The notes under the pieces are model-generated. The model had not been told where the DNA came from. It saw only the letters and a program-made list of their open reading frames with translations, and searched no databases. A program made the position numbers and the translations under genes. From NCBI GenBank assembly GCA_032718475.1, contig JAUCBJ010003080.1, forward strand, positions 1 to 39,933: a stretch of DNA of 39,933 nucleotides. The letters run 5' to 3'. The stretch is from Nemertoderma westbladi. Its lineage: Eukaryota; Xenacoelomorpha; Nemertodermatida; Nemertodermatidae. Below, piece after piece: positions 30,875 to 39,933 of this stretch. Numbering within the stretch: the first letter of the stretch is position 1; each line of letters begins with the position of its first letter.

Positions 30875-31607
30875 TATGATTTCTTTAATATTCTGTTACG
30901 ACAAAGTGTCGTCGTTAGTGTTTGTATCATTAGTTTCTTCCTCGACTAACATGGAGGGGGGGGGGGGGGGGGGGGGATGATTATAATGTCCATCATACAT
31001 TCTTCCCTTCCGTTGCATTGAATTCAGATCTCCCAGGAGGTCGTGGGTTCGATCCCCGCAGGGGGTCCAGGGCAGTTCGGCACGAATGCTTTAAAGGGAC
31101 TAGCCATGTGTACTGTAGTTTCCTCGGAAATTATAATTATATCGACTTACGTCTTAAAATTTATCATCTATTTAATTAATTAATTAAATATAATTTAATA
31201 ATTTTAAATAATTAATTATATATATTTATATTTTTCGAGGTGAATAATAATTTTGGTGAAATTTTAGACTGAAGACTGTTCTATCGATATTTGTAATATA
31301 TTCAAAAACTAAAAAAAAACCCGTACAGCAAATGTGGCAATGCCTACCATATTGACCAATTTCCCGTTCGTGATTTTAAGATTTGTCGAATTTTGAAATA
31401 AACTTAGAAAGAGCGATAATTTCTGCATATTGTGAAACCAGAAAATTCCCCAATATTTATTTGCCGTTATCAGAGAAACATTCAGAAAAGCAATAATTTA
31501 GAATAAATTTTTGTCACGTATTGGAAATTTATAAAAAGTTCGTACTTTTTGTCCATATTCCTGAAAATTGGAAATTATCAGTCGTCAGTATCAGTTTTTT
31601 TTGCTTA
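30875..31607. other. Intergenic DNA with a G run and a SINE-like fragment
   Basis: A run of 21 G is at 30956-30976. At about 31031-31063 there is AGGAGGTCGTGGGTTCGATC with a pol III B box, probably the remains of a tRNA-SINE lacking its A box. The rest is AT-rich. Confidence 0.45.
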
Positions 31608-31691
31608 ATGGTGGTAGTGAGGTGTCCGATGGTGGTAGTGAGGTGTCCGATGGTGGTAGTGAGGTGTCCGATGGATGTAGTGAGGTTTCCG
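31608..31691. repeat. 21-bp tandem repeat, four copies
   Basis: Units of ATGGTGGTAGTGAGGTGTCC plus G. The first three are identical and the fourth has two substitutions. Confidence 0.95.
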
Positions 31692-32528
31692 ACAAGCGAC
31701 ATCAGATCTAAGTAGAAAGTTGCATAGTTAGAAAAAAATTTAAAATTCAGTCACTGATAGAGATTTTTAATCCAGTGACAACATAGTTAGTTAGTAATTT
31801 TAATATTTAGTTAGTAACAATAATATTTTTAAATTTGAAACACAAATATCAACACGAATATCAATGGGTGAGTGAGGGAGACTTGACTTACGGGAGACTT
31901 GATTTTTTTTTAATAACTCAAAAACTATTGTAAATTATTTAACAATACCACACAAAAATGTGTATAAAACATGTTGGCTACACCCGCGCAACAATGTTTT
32001 ATTACCTTTTGGTTATTTTTTGTTCTATTTTCAATAAACGTTTTCTGGGTTCAAAAGTATATTTTTGCCTCGCATCCTTCTTTTACTGTATGTTAATTGT
32101 AATTACCCACATGTGTTGACTAATTATTGCACTATCCTGCGATATATTGTTTTCCAGTTTTGGTTCAGCCGTTTTGAAATTATATCAATTAATATATAAA
32201 AAGCCCATGTGGGGGGACTTGACGCCCGAGTGTGAGGGAGACTTGAAGCCTCCAATGCTAACGTCTACCTAGAGATACACCAACGCGTAGATAACGTTTT
32301 CATAGCGTTTTCATTTGCTGCAATGTGGTCAATGGACGTAATTGAAGCATCCTCGTTAAGTAAGATACAAAATTTTATGTTAGCTAGTGTTTTAGGTAGG
32401 TTTAGCTAGTAATTTCGACACTGGTTCCGATATCCTACTTCCCTCTATAAATATTTTGTAGTAGCTACTGTAGTTCTTCTTACTTTTTGTATAGAAAATG
32501 TTCCAGAAGGTGCTAGCTATTCATTTTA
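31692..32528. other. AT-rich spacer with repeated GGGAGACTTGA motif
   Basis: GGGAGACTTGA occurs at about 31877, 31892 and 32234, and GGGGGACTTGA at about 32213. No gene seen. Confidence 0.35.
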
Positions 32529-32570
32529 AAAAAAAAATATGTTCTAGAACAAATATTTTTTGTTCTAGAA
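32529..32570. repeat. Short inverted repeat of two GTTCTAGAAC palindromes
   Basis: ATGTTCTAGAACAAA and its exact inverse are separated by about 5 bases. Each arm is itself built on a GTTCTAGAAC palindrome. Confidence 0.8.
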
Positions 32571-32596
32571 CATTTTTTAGAAAAAAATCTGGATTG

Positions 32597-32746
32597 TATT
32601 TAAAACGAATGGAATCGTTCTAAAACGTGTTTAAAATCAATAAAAAATTCAAAATTTTTTTATTTCAGAAAATTTTTTTCACAATATTTTTTTTTTCAAA
32701 ATTTTTTTTATTGATTTTAAACACGTTTTAGAATGCGTTTTAAATA
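32597..32746. repeat. Inverted repeat of about 60-bp arms next to the satellite array
   Basis: CTAAAACGTGTTTAAAATCA on the left (32620-32639) recurs inverted at about 32712-32731, with paired T/A-rich sequence inside and TTTAAAACG outside. It overlaps the left edge of the 68-bp array. Confidence 0.75.
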
Positions 32747-33605
32747 GAAAAAAAATCCCGCATCTGTAACCTGCCCCTTTCCCTCAATTAATTAAATGGT
32801 CGTTTATTGTTTTGGTTAGGAAATCCCGCCTCTGTAACCTGCTCCTTTCTCTCAATTGGTAATGTTATCGTTTATTGTTTTGGTTGGAAAATCCCGTCTC
32901 TGTAACCTGCCCCTTTCCCTGATTTGGTAAAGTGACTGTTTATTGTTTTGGTTAGAAAATCCCGCATCTGTAACCTGCTCCTTTCTCTCAATTGGTAAAT
33001 GTTATCGTTTATTGTTTTGGTTAGAAAATCCCGTCTCTGTAACCTGCTCCTTTCCCTCAATTAGTTAAATGATCGTTTATTGTTTTGGTTAGAAAATCCC
33101 GCCTCTGTAACCTGCTCCTTTTCCTGATTTGGTAAAGTGACTGTTTATTGTTTTGGTTAGAAAATCCGGCCTTAACCTGCTCCTTTCCATCAATTGGTAA
33201 TTGTTTTTGGCTATAAAATGAGTGTTTTGCTACGTCATGTGGTAATCGATTATCGACAACAACCACAAACTATTAAATTTAGAGTCTTTTACCACAGGCG
33301 CATATGGAATTCTATCTCATAGTCTATAAATCATGGAATCATGGAATGTTTTGGCACAGGCATAGTGAAACCAACTGTCCGACAGACCAGAAATCAACAA
33401 ATTTTGAATGTTTTGGCATAGGCATGTTGAAATCAACTGTCTGACAGTCCAGAAATCATCAGTCTGACAGTTTGAAGAAATACATACATAAAAAGTCATT
33501 AAAAGGACAATAAAAGTCATTAAAAGGACAACAAAAGTCATTATTCACAATTCGTAAAAAAAGGTGGACAAAAAAAGTCAAATAAAAGGACATAAAATCA
33601 CTGCC
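32738..33605. mobile_element. 68-bp satellite element, copy 2
   Basis: Seven units of the same 68-bp repeat as at 20790-21468 (here about 32738-33195), ending in the same shortened unit and the same GGCTATAAAATGAG junction. The shared tail runs to ATCACTGCC at 33605. The tail carries an extra internal duplication of about 75 bp around TTTTGAATGTTTTGGCA (about 33396-33465) absent from copy 1. The left part of copy 1, with the 102-bp duplication, is missing. Confidence 0.85.
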
Positions 33606-33632
33606 TTTCCGTAGGCCAATCATATCAGACCA

Positions 33633-34799
33633 TTATTATGCCACAAGTCCCTAAAAGGTGCCACCCTGCTCCATAGCGCGGGAAATTCAATTGATTGAAA
33701 GACATGTTATTTGTACTGGAAAGGGTGGCAGATCAGATCTGCCACCTATATATTGGCGGTAAATTCAAATCTGTTTTAACATTGAATACATGAATAGAGT
33801 AAGACCAATCTGCCAATGTAATTCATTGAATCAGAATAAATTATTTATTATCGGTTTAACTCACTCATCCGTTAACGTTGTTGATTTATCTATTCTGGGA
33901 CTTCGAGCAGCACGTGAACAACTAAACCAGCACGCTAACTACCGGTAGTCTGGGGCTTCGAGCACCACGTGAAACAACTAAACTGGCTGGTTACCTAGTC
34001 TGGGACTTTGAGCAGCACGTGAACAACTAAACCAGCACGTTAACTTGTCTGGGGCTTCGAGCAGCACGTGAACAACTAAACTGGCTGGTTACCTAGTCTG
34101 GGACTCCGAGCAGCACGTGAACAACTAAACCTGCACGTTAACTAGTCTGTTACTTCGAGCAGCACGTGTACAACTATGCTGCCTGGTAAACAAGTCTGGG
34201 ACTTCGAGCAGCACGTAAACAAACTAAGCTATGACTGGTTAACTAGTCTGGTACATGTCTGGGACAGATATAGCAGTATAGGCAGAAGCATTATACACCT
34301 ATTGTTATTACAGTTAGGGCCTACCTGCGATATATTTTACTATCAGTTCCCTGCTATATTGTTATAATTATAATGTTCTGATGTAATTATAACTGATACA
34401 AGCAAATAATAAATGTTCTTTACATTCTACTGATAGAAGTTAAGCCAAATCCCCTGATCCCCCCTCCTCAATTTGCAATTTTGCTCGAAGTCCCAGACTA
34501 GTTAACCAGTCAGCTTATTGTTCACGTGCTGCTCGAAGTCCCAGAATAGATAAAACAACAACAATAACGGATGAGTGAGTTAAACCGATAATAAATAATT
34601 TATTCTGATTCAATGAATTACATTTAGTCTTACTCTATTCATGTATTCAATGTTAAAACAGATTTGAATTTACCGCCAAAATATAGGTAGCAGATCTGAT
34701 CTGCCACCCTTTCCAGTACAAATTACATGTCTTTCAATCATTTGAATTTCCCGTGCTATGGAGCAGGGTGGCACCTTTTAGGGACTTGTTTATTATGCC
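33633..34799. mobile_element. Mutator-like (MULE) non-autonomous element with exact 10-bp target duplication
   Basis: TTATTATGCC at 33633-33642 is repeated at 34790-34799, flanking a 1147-bp element (33643-34789). Inverted repeats of about 280 bp begin ACAAGTCCCTAAAAGGTGCC and match almost base for base, so insertion is recent. Long TIRs and a 9-11 bp target duplication point to the Mutator superfamily. The length of the duplication is the main evidence and other families are possible. No transposase is encoded. The centre holds a 49-bp tandem repeat. Confidence 0.85.
33895..34262. repeat. 49-bp tandem repeat with an E-box in most units
   Basis: About seven units start TCTGGGACTTCGAGCAGCAC. 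Two sub-types alternate (ending AACCAGCACGTTAACT or AACTGGCTGGTTACCTAG), so the higher-order unit is about 98 bp. Six of them carry CACGTG. One inverted copy lies inside the right TIR at about 34489-34550. Confidence 0.9.
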
Positions 34800-35565
34800 T
34801 ACCACCGGTACTATATTATTTCCGTAGGCCTACACCAAACAATGATAGGCTGATAGGCCTACAGCAAGGGCAACAGCAACTCTGCTACAGTACTGCAGTA
34901 GTAGAGTTGTCCTTGGCCAACAGCTGTAGGTACAGAGCTAGGTATTGCAGTATTGTCCAAAATACCACAACTGCAGAACTCAGAACTGTAGAGTACAGAC
35001 CAAGGACTACAGGTAGTCCTTCTGGTACAAACATCAGAACATAACCAGATAAGAGATAACGTATGATTTAGGAGTACGGCAACGGTACCCATAAAGCTTT
35101 GAGGCATATTTCCAAGGCAACAAGGGCAAATGGAGAATGGAGTCCTTTATACTGTTACCGGTACCGTATATCGATGTTGCAATGGGCAGATGGGGGTGAT
35201 GTGCTAGCTAGCTGGCTATGGGCTGGGCTAGCTAGATAGATTCAATCTGTTTTCAAGCTTCGTCAGTTCGTCCTTCCCCTTCGTGGATCTCGCTCTGTAG
35301 CTTCTAACTAGCTTAAGAAAGAACGCCGTCTGGCATTGGCAGTGTGTCCGGAGGTCAAGTGAGCCTAGCTAGTTTCGCGGAAATGTGAACGCCTGAACTG
35401 GTTTAGCAAGACTTTTGGGTACCTTGGAGTTTGGAGAGTCCTGGCAGCCAGAGTTGTAGTGGTCTGGAGGTATGCTAGTTAAGTTACTAACAGAACAGTA
35501 ACCCCTAATTTAAAATATATATTATTGTATTAAATTTTAAACTGTCAACAAATGACAATAATATA
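34800..35565. other. Upstream region of the CARD gene
   Basis: It has TAGGCCTA twice (about 34826 and 34855), CTAGCTAG-rich sequence at 35202-35240 and a possible 3' splice site TTACTAACAG at about 35481-35490, followed by about 75 bases to the ATG. No TATA box was identified with confidence. Confidence 0.35.
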
Positions 35566-38211
35566 ATGGATATTGATACTGTCACAAATAATATTAAACG
35601 GTTGGTGGAAGACTTGACTCATATACGCATATGCTCATATATTTCAGTCGATGACATCCTTTATCAGCTATTGGGGAATCTTCTTACCATTGATGAAATT
35701 GGGCGGATTAAGTCTGAAAAAGTAAGCAGTGCTAAAGTAATTGCCTTATTAAACACACTACTAAAAAAACTAGAAGGGAAAGATTCCAAACAAAAAAAGG
35801 AAATACTGGAAGTATTCATTCATATTTTGAAGGCAAGTCCACCGCATGCATATATTGCAAATCAGTTAGAGACCGGCTTAATTGGGGATGATTGTGATTT
35901 TGCCTACAAAAGAGCCCTGCTAAAAATGTCCTCAAACTTAGTAGAGCAATGTGATCCCAAAGATATGTTGATATTTTTTAAGCAGCACGGGGTATTCGGA
36001 TCAAGAACCCTGGAACTGATAGAGTATACACCTTCTTGGGAAGCAACCGATTGTATAATTGAACACCTTCTAGATTGTGCGCCTGGGTGGCAAGAATCTC
36101 TCAAAGAGGCATTAACTAGTCACCGCATAGATCAGGGACATTTATGGGACAAATTATATGAAATCTATGAAGAAGAGCTTAAAAACATACGTCAAAGAAA
36201 AGATAAATTTACAGAGTTCGTTTTTCCAACATTATCTGAACAACCATTATCTGTAACTGCAGATGTTAGTGAATCTGAGGTGGTTGTGCCTCACATTCAA
36301 CAAACAAATATAATTCCACTTCAACCTGATCTGAGTTCTGGCTATCTTGAGCCACTCGATTACCTTGGCGAATTTTATGTTGATGACTTAGAATTTCTAC
36401 AAAATATTACCGAAAATCTAATTACAAAAGGTGATAATATATCTAAAATTATTGACATAGTTAATTGCGTGTTATGTTGTGACACACCATCATCAGTAGA
36501 TCAACTTACAGATCTATCAGATATAAATCTCAAAATTAGCAACCTAAAGGGTATATTGAAGAATTTAATTGAGAAAAGAATTCATTTATTGTTGAATAAC
36601 GACTTCTTTTTTGAAATGTATTTAAAAAAATTGAAAGATGCCATTCAAATAACAGCATTTCGCTTGTTCGCTGACGTTGCTGCAAGCTCGAACTCAAAGT
36701 TACGTACTGATTTTATAATATGCCGTACAAACTTTGAAGGTTTAATTTCGAGGTTATTATCCGGGGATATTAACTGTAAGTGGATGGGAGATGCAGGGAT
36801 CATGGATGATGAGCATATAGAGACGTTATGCAAGATGTTGGCTCGTTTGGAAGTCTGTGATAGATTCAACGATTCAAATGACCAAGATAAAATCAATTTT
36901 GGTGACATTAATAGGCTTCGTCAACTTATTATTGTTGATGATTCTAGTTCAACTCAGATTGTTAGTGAAAGTTTCTCTCATTTATTTAATTTCCGTTTCT
37001 GCCGAATGTTAAGCGATACTATTAAAGATTTAGAGAGTAACGAGGATTTGAAGGGATCTGATGTGACGAGTTACAGGAATGATTTGATTGTAATAGCCAC
37101 CAGTGCTGATATAGCGAAGAAGAAGATTGAGAGTATTATGAAATCTTTGCCAATGATAATAAATCATAATACGGAATGGAAGTTATTTAAATTTGTTGGC
37201 GATCAATTAGAAAAAATTGATAATATTAAGTCAACAAAGTACAAGTACACTATAATTGTGGAGAAGTTCCATGAATCTATTATAACATTGAGAAATAGCG
37301 ATATCGATCGATGCATCGACATTCCAAACCATCCTGATGATTGTGATATTCCATCCTCTACGTTTAAAGATAGAGAAAACGAATTTTTAAATTTCTTCCA
37401 AAAGTACTGTTATAGTTGTGAAAGTTGGCTTGGAATTTCAAAATCGAAACGCAAAGAAATTGCAAACAAGCACGTTGATGAGTTGAAAATTTTCTTTCAC
37501 ATAAATCAAAACATCCCCAATGATATTATGTTCACTGATTTAGGAGACAGACATTGCCCAATAATATCACAAATTAATTCTTACAAGTTATCTTTGCGGA
37601 ATATGATCAAACGATTTCTACCCTCGCTACTCATTTGTGTTGCCTTCAACATGGGGAAGAAATACAACACTAAATCCTTTACTGACCTCGCGAATATTGT
37701 TGAGAAACTACCAAAGGAGGTAATCGAAAAGGAAATGAGAGCCATAAAGGATAGAGTGAAAACGGCACCTTTGTTAGGGAAAAAAACAAAGCTGATTGTG
37801 TACTTAGAAGTAAATCCAAAGTTAGAACGTTCCGCACACTATGATGATCCTAATCTAACTTTAGACCAGATATCGATTATAACGAAGTATCGTTTGGGCG
37901 ACACTAATCTCCGTAATGAGGTTGGCCGTTATCCCGGAAAAAACGCCGACGATAGAATCTGTCTCTATTGCGATGAGAAACAACCGGAAGATATCAAACA
38001 TTTCCTGTTTGGATGTCCTAGTTACGATGATTTGAGAGGTAAATACAAAGAGAAGGGGATTTTCTTTGATCCCACTTCCAAAAGTCAACTCGATTCAATG
38101 TTTAATAAAACAGATTTTATTCTATTGGCTGATTTTTTAAAAGAAATGGAAGAGCGAAGAGATGAAATGTTTAAACAGATTCCTATTGCGGAAGGCGAAT
38201 TTGTGACCTAG
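35566..38211 (+). CDS. Tandem-CARD protein with a LINE-polymerase-like C-terminus, 881 aa
   Basis: Residues about 10-103 and 113-201 each show the length and hydrophobic spacing of a CARD: in the first ILYQLLGNLLTIDEIGRI, AKVIALLNTLLKKL and VFIHILKA; in the second LVEQCDPKDMLIFFKQHGVF, SWEATDCIIEHLLD and GWQESLKEAL. The paired arrangement recalls RIG-I and MDA5, which use tandem CARDs to signal through MAVS, but no helicase follows. Residues about 260-700 are mainly predicted helix and unrecognised. Residues about 755-840 resemble the extreme C-terminus of LINE ORF2: ISIITKYRLGDTNLRNEVGR, then C799-x2-C802-x9-H812-x4-C817 with HFLFGCPSYDDLR. No reverse transcriptase or endonuclease is present. 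The frame is intact, so I infer a host gene that captured a retrotransposon tail, possibly for immune sensing or assembly. The function is unproven. Confidence 0.85.
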   Translation: MDIDTVTNNIKRLVEDLTHIRICSYISVDDILYQLLGNLLTIDEIGRIKSEKVSSAKVIALLNTLLKKLEGKDSKQKKEILEVFIHILKASPPHAYIANQLETGLIGDDCDFAYKRALLKMSSNLVEQCDPKDMLIFFKQHGVFGSRTLELIEYTPSWEATDCIIEHLLDCAPGWQESLKEALTSHRIDQGHLWDKLYEIYEEELKNIRQRKDKFTEFVFPTLSEQPLSVTADVSESEVVVPHIQQTNIIPLQPDLSSGYLEPLDYLGEFYVDDLEFLQNITENLITKGDNISKIIDIVNCVLCCDTPSSVDQLTDLSDINLKISNLKGILKNLIEKRIHLLLNNDFFFEMYLKKLKDAIQITAFRLFADVAASSNSKLRTDFIICRTNFEGLISRLLSGDINCKWMGDAGIMDDEHIETLCKMLARLEVCDRFNDSNDQDKINFGDINRLRQLIIVDDSSSTQIVSESFSHLFNFRFCRMLSDTIKDLESNEDLKGSDVTSYRNDLIVIATSADIAKKKIESIMKSLPMIINHNTEWKLFKFVGDQLEKIDNIKSTKYKYTIIVEKFHESIITLRNSDIDRCIDIPNHPDDCDIPSSTFKDRENEFLNFFQKYCYSCESWLGISKSKRKEIANKHVDELKIFFHINQNIPNDIMFTDLGDRHCPIISQINSYKLSLRNMIKRFLPSLLICVAFNMGKKYNTKSFTDLANIVEKLPKEVIEKEMRAIKDRVKTAPLLGKKTKLIVYLEVNPKLERSAHYDDPNLTLDQISIITKYRLGDTNLRNEVGRYPGKNADDRICLYCDEKQPEDIKHFLFGCPSYDDLRGKYKEKGIFFDPTSKSQLDSMFNKTDFILLADFLKEMEERRDEMFKQIPIAEGEFVT

Positions 38212-39933
38212 GTAGTTAAAGTTTGTAAATGTTCTTCGATGAAAAATTTGTTTGTAAAGAAGCTATTGTTATCACTATTATCTACCGAGATTTGCATTTT
38301 CTTTCTGGGTGTACCGGTACCGCTATATATTAAACCTTACATGAGTTGGCTGGTTTTTATAGCAACATACACCAACGCGAATATCTGAATTGCGGTGAAC
38401 TGAAACTAGTGGATGAAAATTATTTACTAAACATTTTTTTTATTGAATACAATCTCAAAAATCATAGTTTTTTAAATTTCGTTTCATTTTCTGCACCACA
38501 AAACAAATGATTTTGAAAAATATATGCCAATTTAATGAAGTTTCTTAAAGTCGTGATAAAACATTCTGACACTAAAATGGATAGTTCTAAATTAGAAGTT
38601 ATTGGGGTATTTCGAAATTATAAATACACCAATAAAACACCTCGAAAACAGTGAAAATTTGGATTGCACTTCAACACTTTACAGATTACGGGATTATCCT
38701 ACCCTAACAATACACCAATTGAATAATACAGTAATTCCTTCCGGTTGTGCCAGTACTCAGCGGTTTGGTGTATAATTTTAGATTCTTTCGATATATTTTT
38801 AGCGGCATATAAGTTATATTAGTAGTGTTTTCTCCTAGGATGTGCTGTGCGAGGAGTACATTTAGGATTATCAATTACTTAGAATATTACATGTGTTAAA
38901 ATTCCTGCCTCTCAATATTTTCACTGTTTCCGGATTTTTTACAGTGTTTTCCTTGTATTTTATTGTTTTCCTAATTTGGAACTAGGAAATGACCGGGTCT
39001 GGAATATTCGCCACGGGCCGGGGTCGGATTTTTCCCATGTTTAATAATGCTTGGGTTATTAATATTAATATTGTTCAATTTATGCTCAAAGATTTTCCAA
39101 TACATTGTTATATTTATAAAAAGTAATGGTATAAAAATGTTATGTTGTATTACTATACAGTTATTATAACAATAATAAAATAGGCATGATGAAAAGAGAG
39201 TGCAAATTACCGGTACGATCATTTCATAATAAATTAATAATGTCTTAATAGGGAGATAATATTGAGGTAAATAAATAATTGGCCAGATATCTATTTTCAT
39301 TGGCCAGGTTCTAAATTTATTTTTATTTCTTATTGCTTGGGAGTGGGTAGAAAAAATACAAAAAAAGTTAAATTTTTTTAAGTAAACCCGGCATTTTAAA
39401 GGGCCCCGGTCGTTTCCTATTTAGAACTACAATTAGTTTTTAAAGTATTTCTTGTATTGCCCCCGCCGTCGCCAGAAAACAAAACATTGTTACAGTAGAT
39501 TAAAGATATAGAGGGGGTCGTATTGCTTGTGGTCATTGTTCGCATCGTAAAGTGCTAAGCTTCGCCCTTTGTATTACAAAAGTGCTATTTTATTTTACAA
39601 TAACCTCTTATAGATTTGTTAATTTTTATTTACTAATATTTGGAATGATATCTTGTGTTTACTGTTAACTGGAGATCCCCTATTTCCTACTATATTTTTT
39701 TAATTTTCCAGAACATGTAAATTTTTGATTTTAAATGATTTTTTTTCCATATATATGTAAAATATTTTTTATTCTAGATCATGTAAAAAATGTGTAACCA
39801 CCAACCGGTCATGGCCTTTTCACTATTAATAATTATAGTAATATTTAGGAATATTTAATGAAAGTCATATCCTTTTTATTTTATGTAATTAATTACAGTT
39901 ACTGTAACAACCGTAAATAATTTTACACTTAGC
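38212..39933. other. AT-rich downstream region
   Basis: No gene recognised. ATTAAA at about 38328 is the nearest candidate polyadenylation signal for the CARD gene; AATAAA occurs again at about 38632. TACCGGTA occurs near 38312 and 39210. The 109-codon minus-strand frame at 38971-39300 has a low-complexity Ile/Asn/Tyr composition and is not supported. Confidence 0.4.

Noticed and set aside
31031-31063. Second tRNA gene or complete SINE
   Set aside because: Only a B-box region is recognisable, with no A box at the right distance and no conserved body.
31608-31691. Homology of the 21-bp repeat to the WD40-coding GATGGTGGTAGTGA at about 26790 in AMBRA1
   Set aside because: The match is only about 14 low-complexity bases and does not extend on either side.
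38971-39300. 109-codon minus-strand frame
   Set aside because: Ile/Asn/Tyr-rich translation typical of random AT-rich DNA; no motif.

Overview
The window looks like AT-rich nuclear DNA of a marine invertebrate, most likely a deuterostome. I infer this from an unmistakable AMBRA1 homologue, a protein with tandem RIG-I/MDA5-like CARDs, non-LTR (LINE) and pogo remnants, a tRNA-derived SINE, many small inverted-repeat transposons, and very frequent palindromic octamers TAGGCCTA and TACCGGTA. There are no bacterial signals (operons, Shine-Dalgarno sites, CRISPR). The species cannot be named from sequence alone.

Three long intact protein genes are present, all on the + strand and each a single uninterrupted reading frame: an unrecognised Cys-rich protein of 815 aa (9124-11571), AMBRA1 of 1476 aa (26395-30825), and an 881-aa protein with two N-terminal CARDs and a C-terminal segment that looks like the end of a LINE polymerase (35566-38211). 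A fourth candidate is a small terminal exon with a Rap1-type Myb/SANT fold (560-798).

Layout. 1-1200: possible last exon and flank. 1201-4213: a very uniform 30-bp minisatellite of about 100 copies. 4214-4680: cluster of CAAACCGGGGA-type motifs with a perfect 24-bp palindrome. 5042-6433: two broken LINE fragments in the wrong order. 6600-7012: MITE with TTAA target duplication and 22-base G/C ends. 7731-7949: small MITE. 9124-11571: orphan gene. 11933-17010: several short tandem repeats and a SINE. 17259-18368: hAT-type element with an 8-bp target duplication. 18708-19804: 1.1-kb foldback element. 20418-21805: inverted-repeat-bounded element carrying a 68-bp satellite. 23585-24612: pogo transposase pseudogene, followed at once by a long-TIR element (24617-25606) and a MITE (25689-26030). 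26395-30825: AMBRA1. 32738-33605: second copy of the 68-bp satellite element. 33643-34789: long-TIR element with an exact 10-bp target duplication and an internal array of CACGTG-bearing repeats. 35566-38211: CARD/LINE-tail gene. 38212-39933: nothing recognised.

The genes do not form an operon or an obvious pathway. AMBRA1 (autophagy and cyclin-D turnover) and the CARD protein (possible innate-immune signalling) are separated by about 4.7 kb of mobile DNA. The most unusual item is the CARD/LINE-tail gene. The next are the single-exon state of the long genes and the density of structurally intact, apparently recent non-autonomous transposons.
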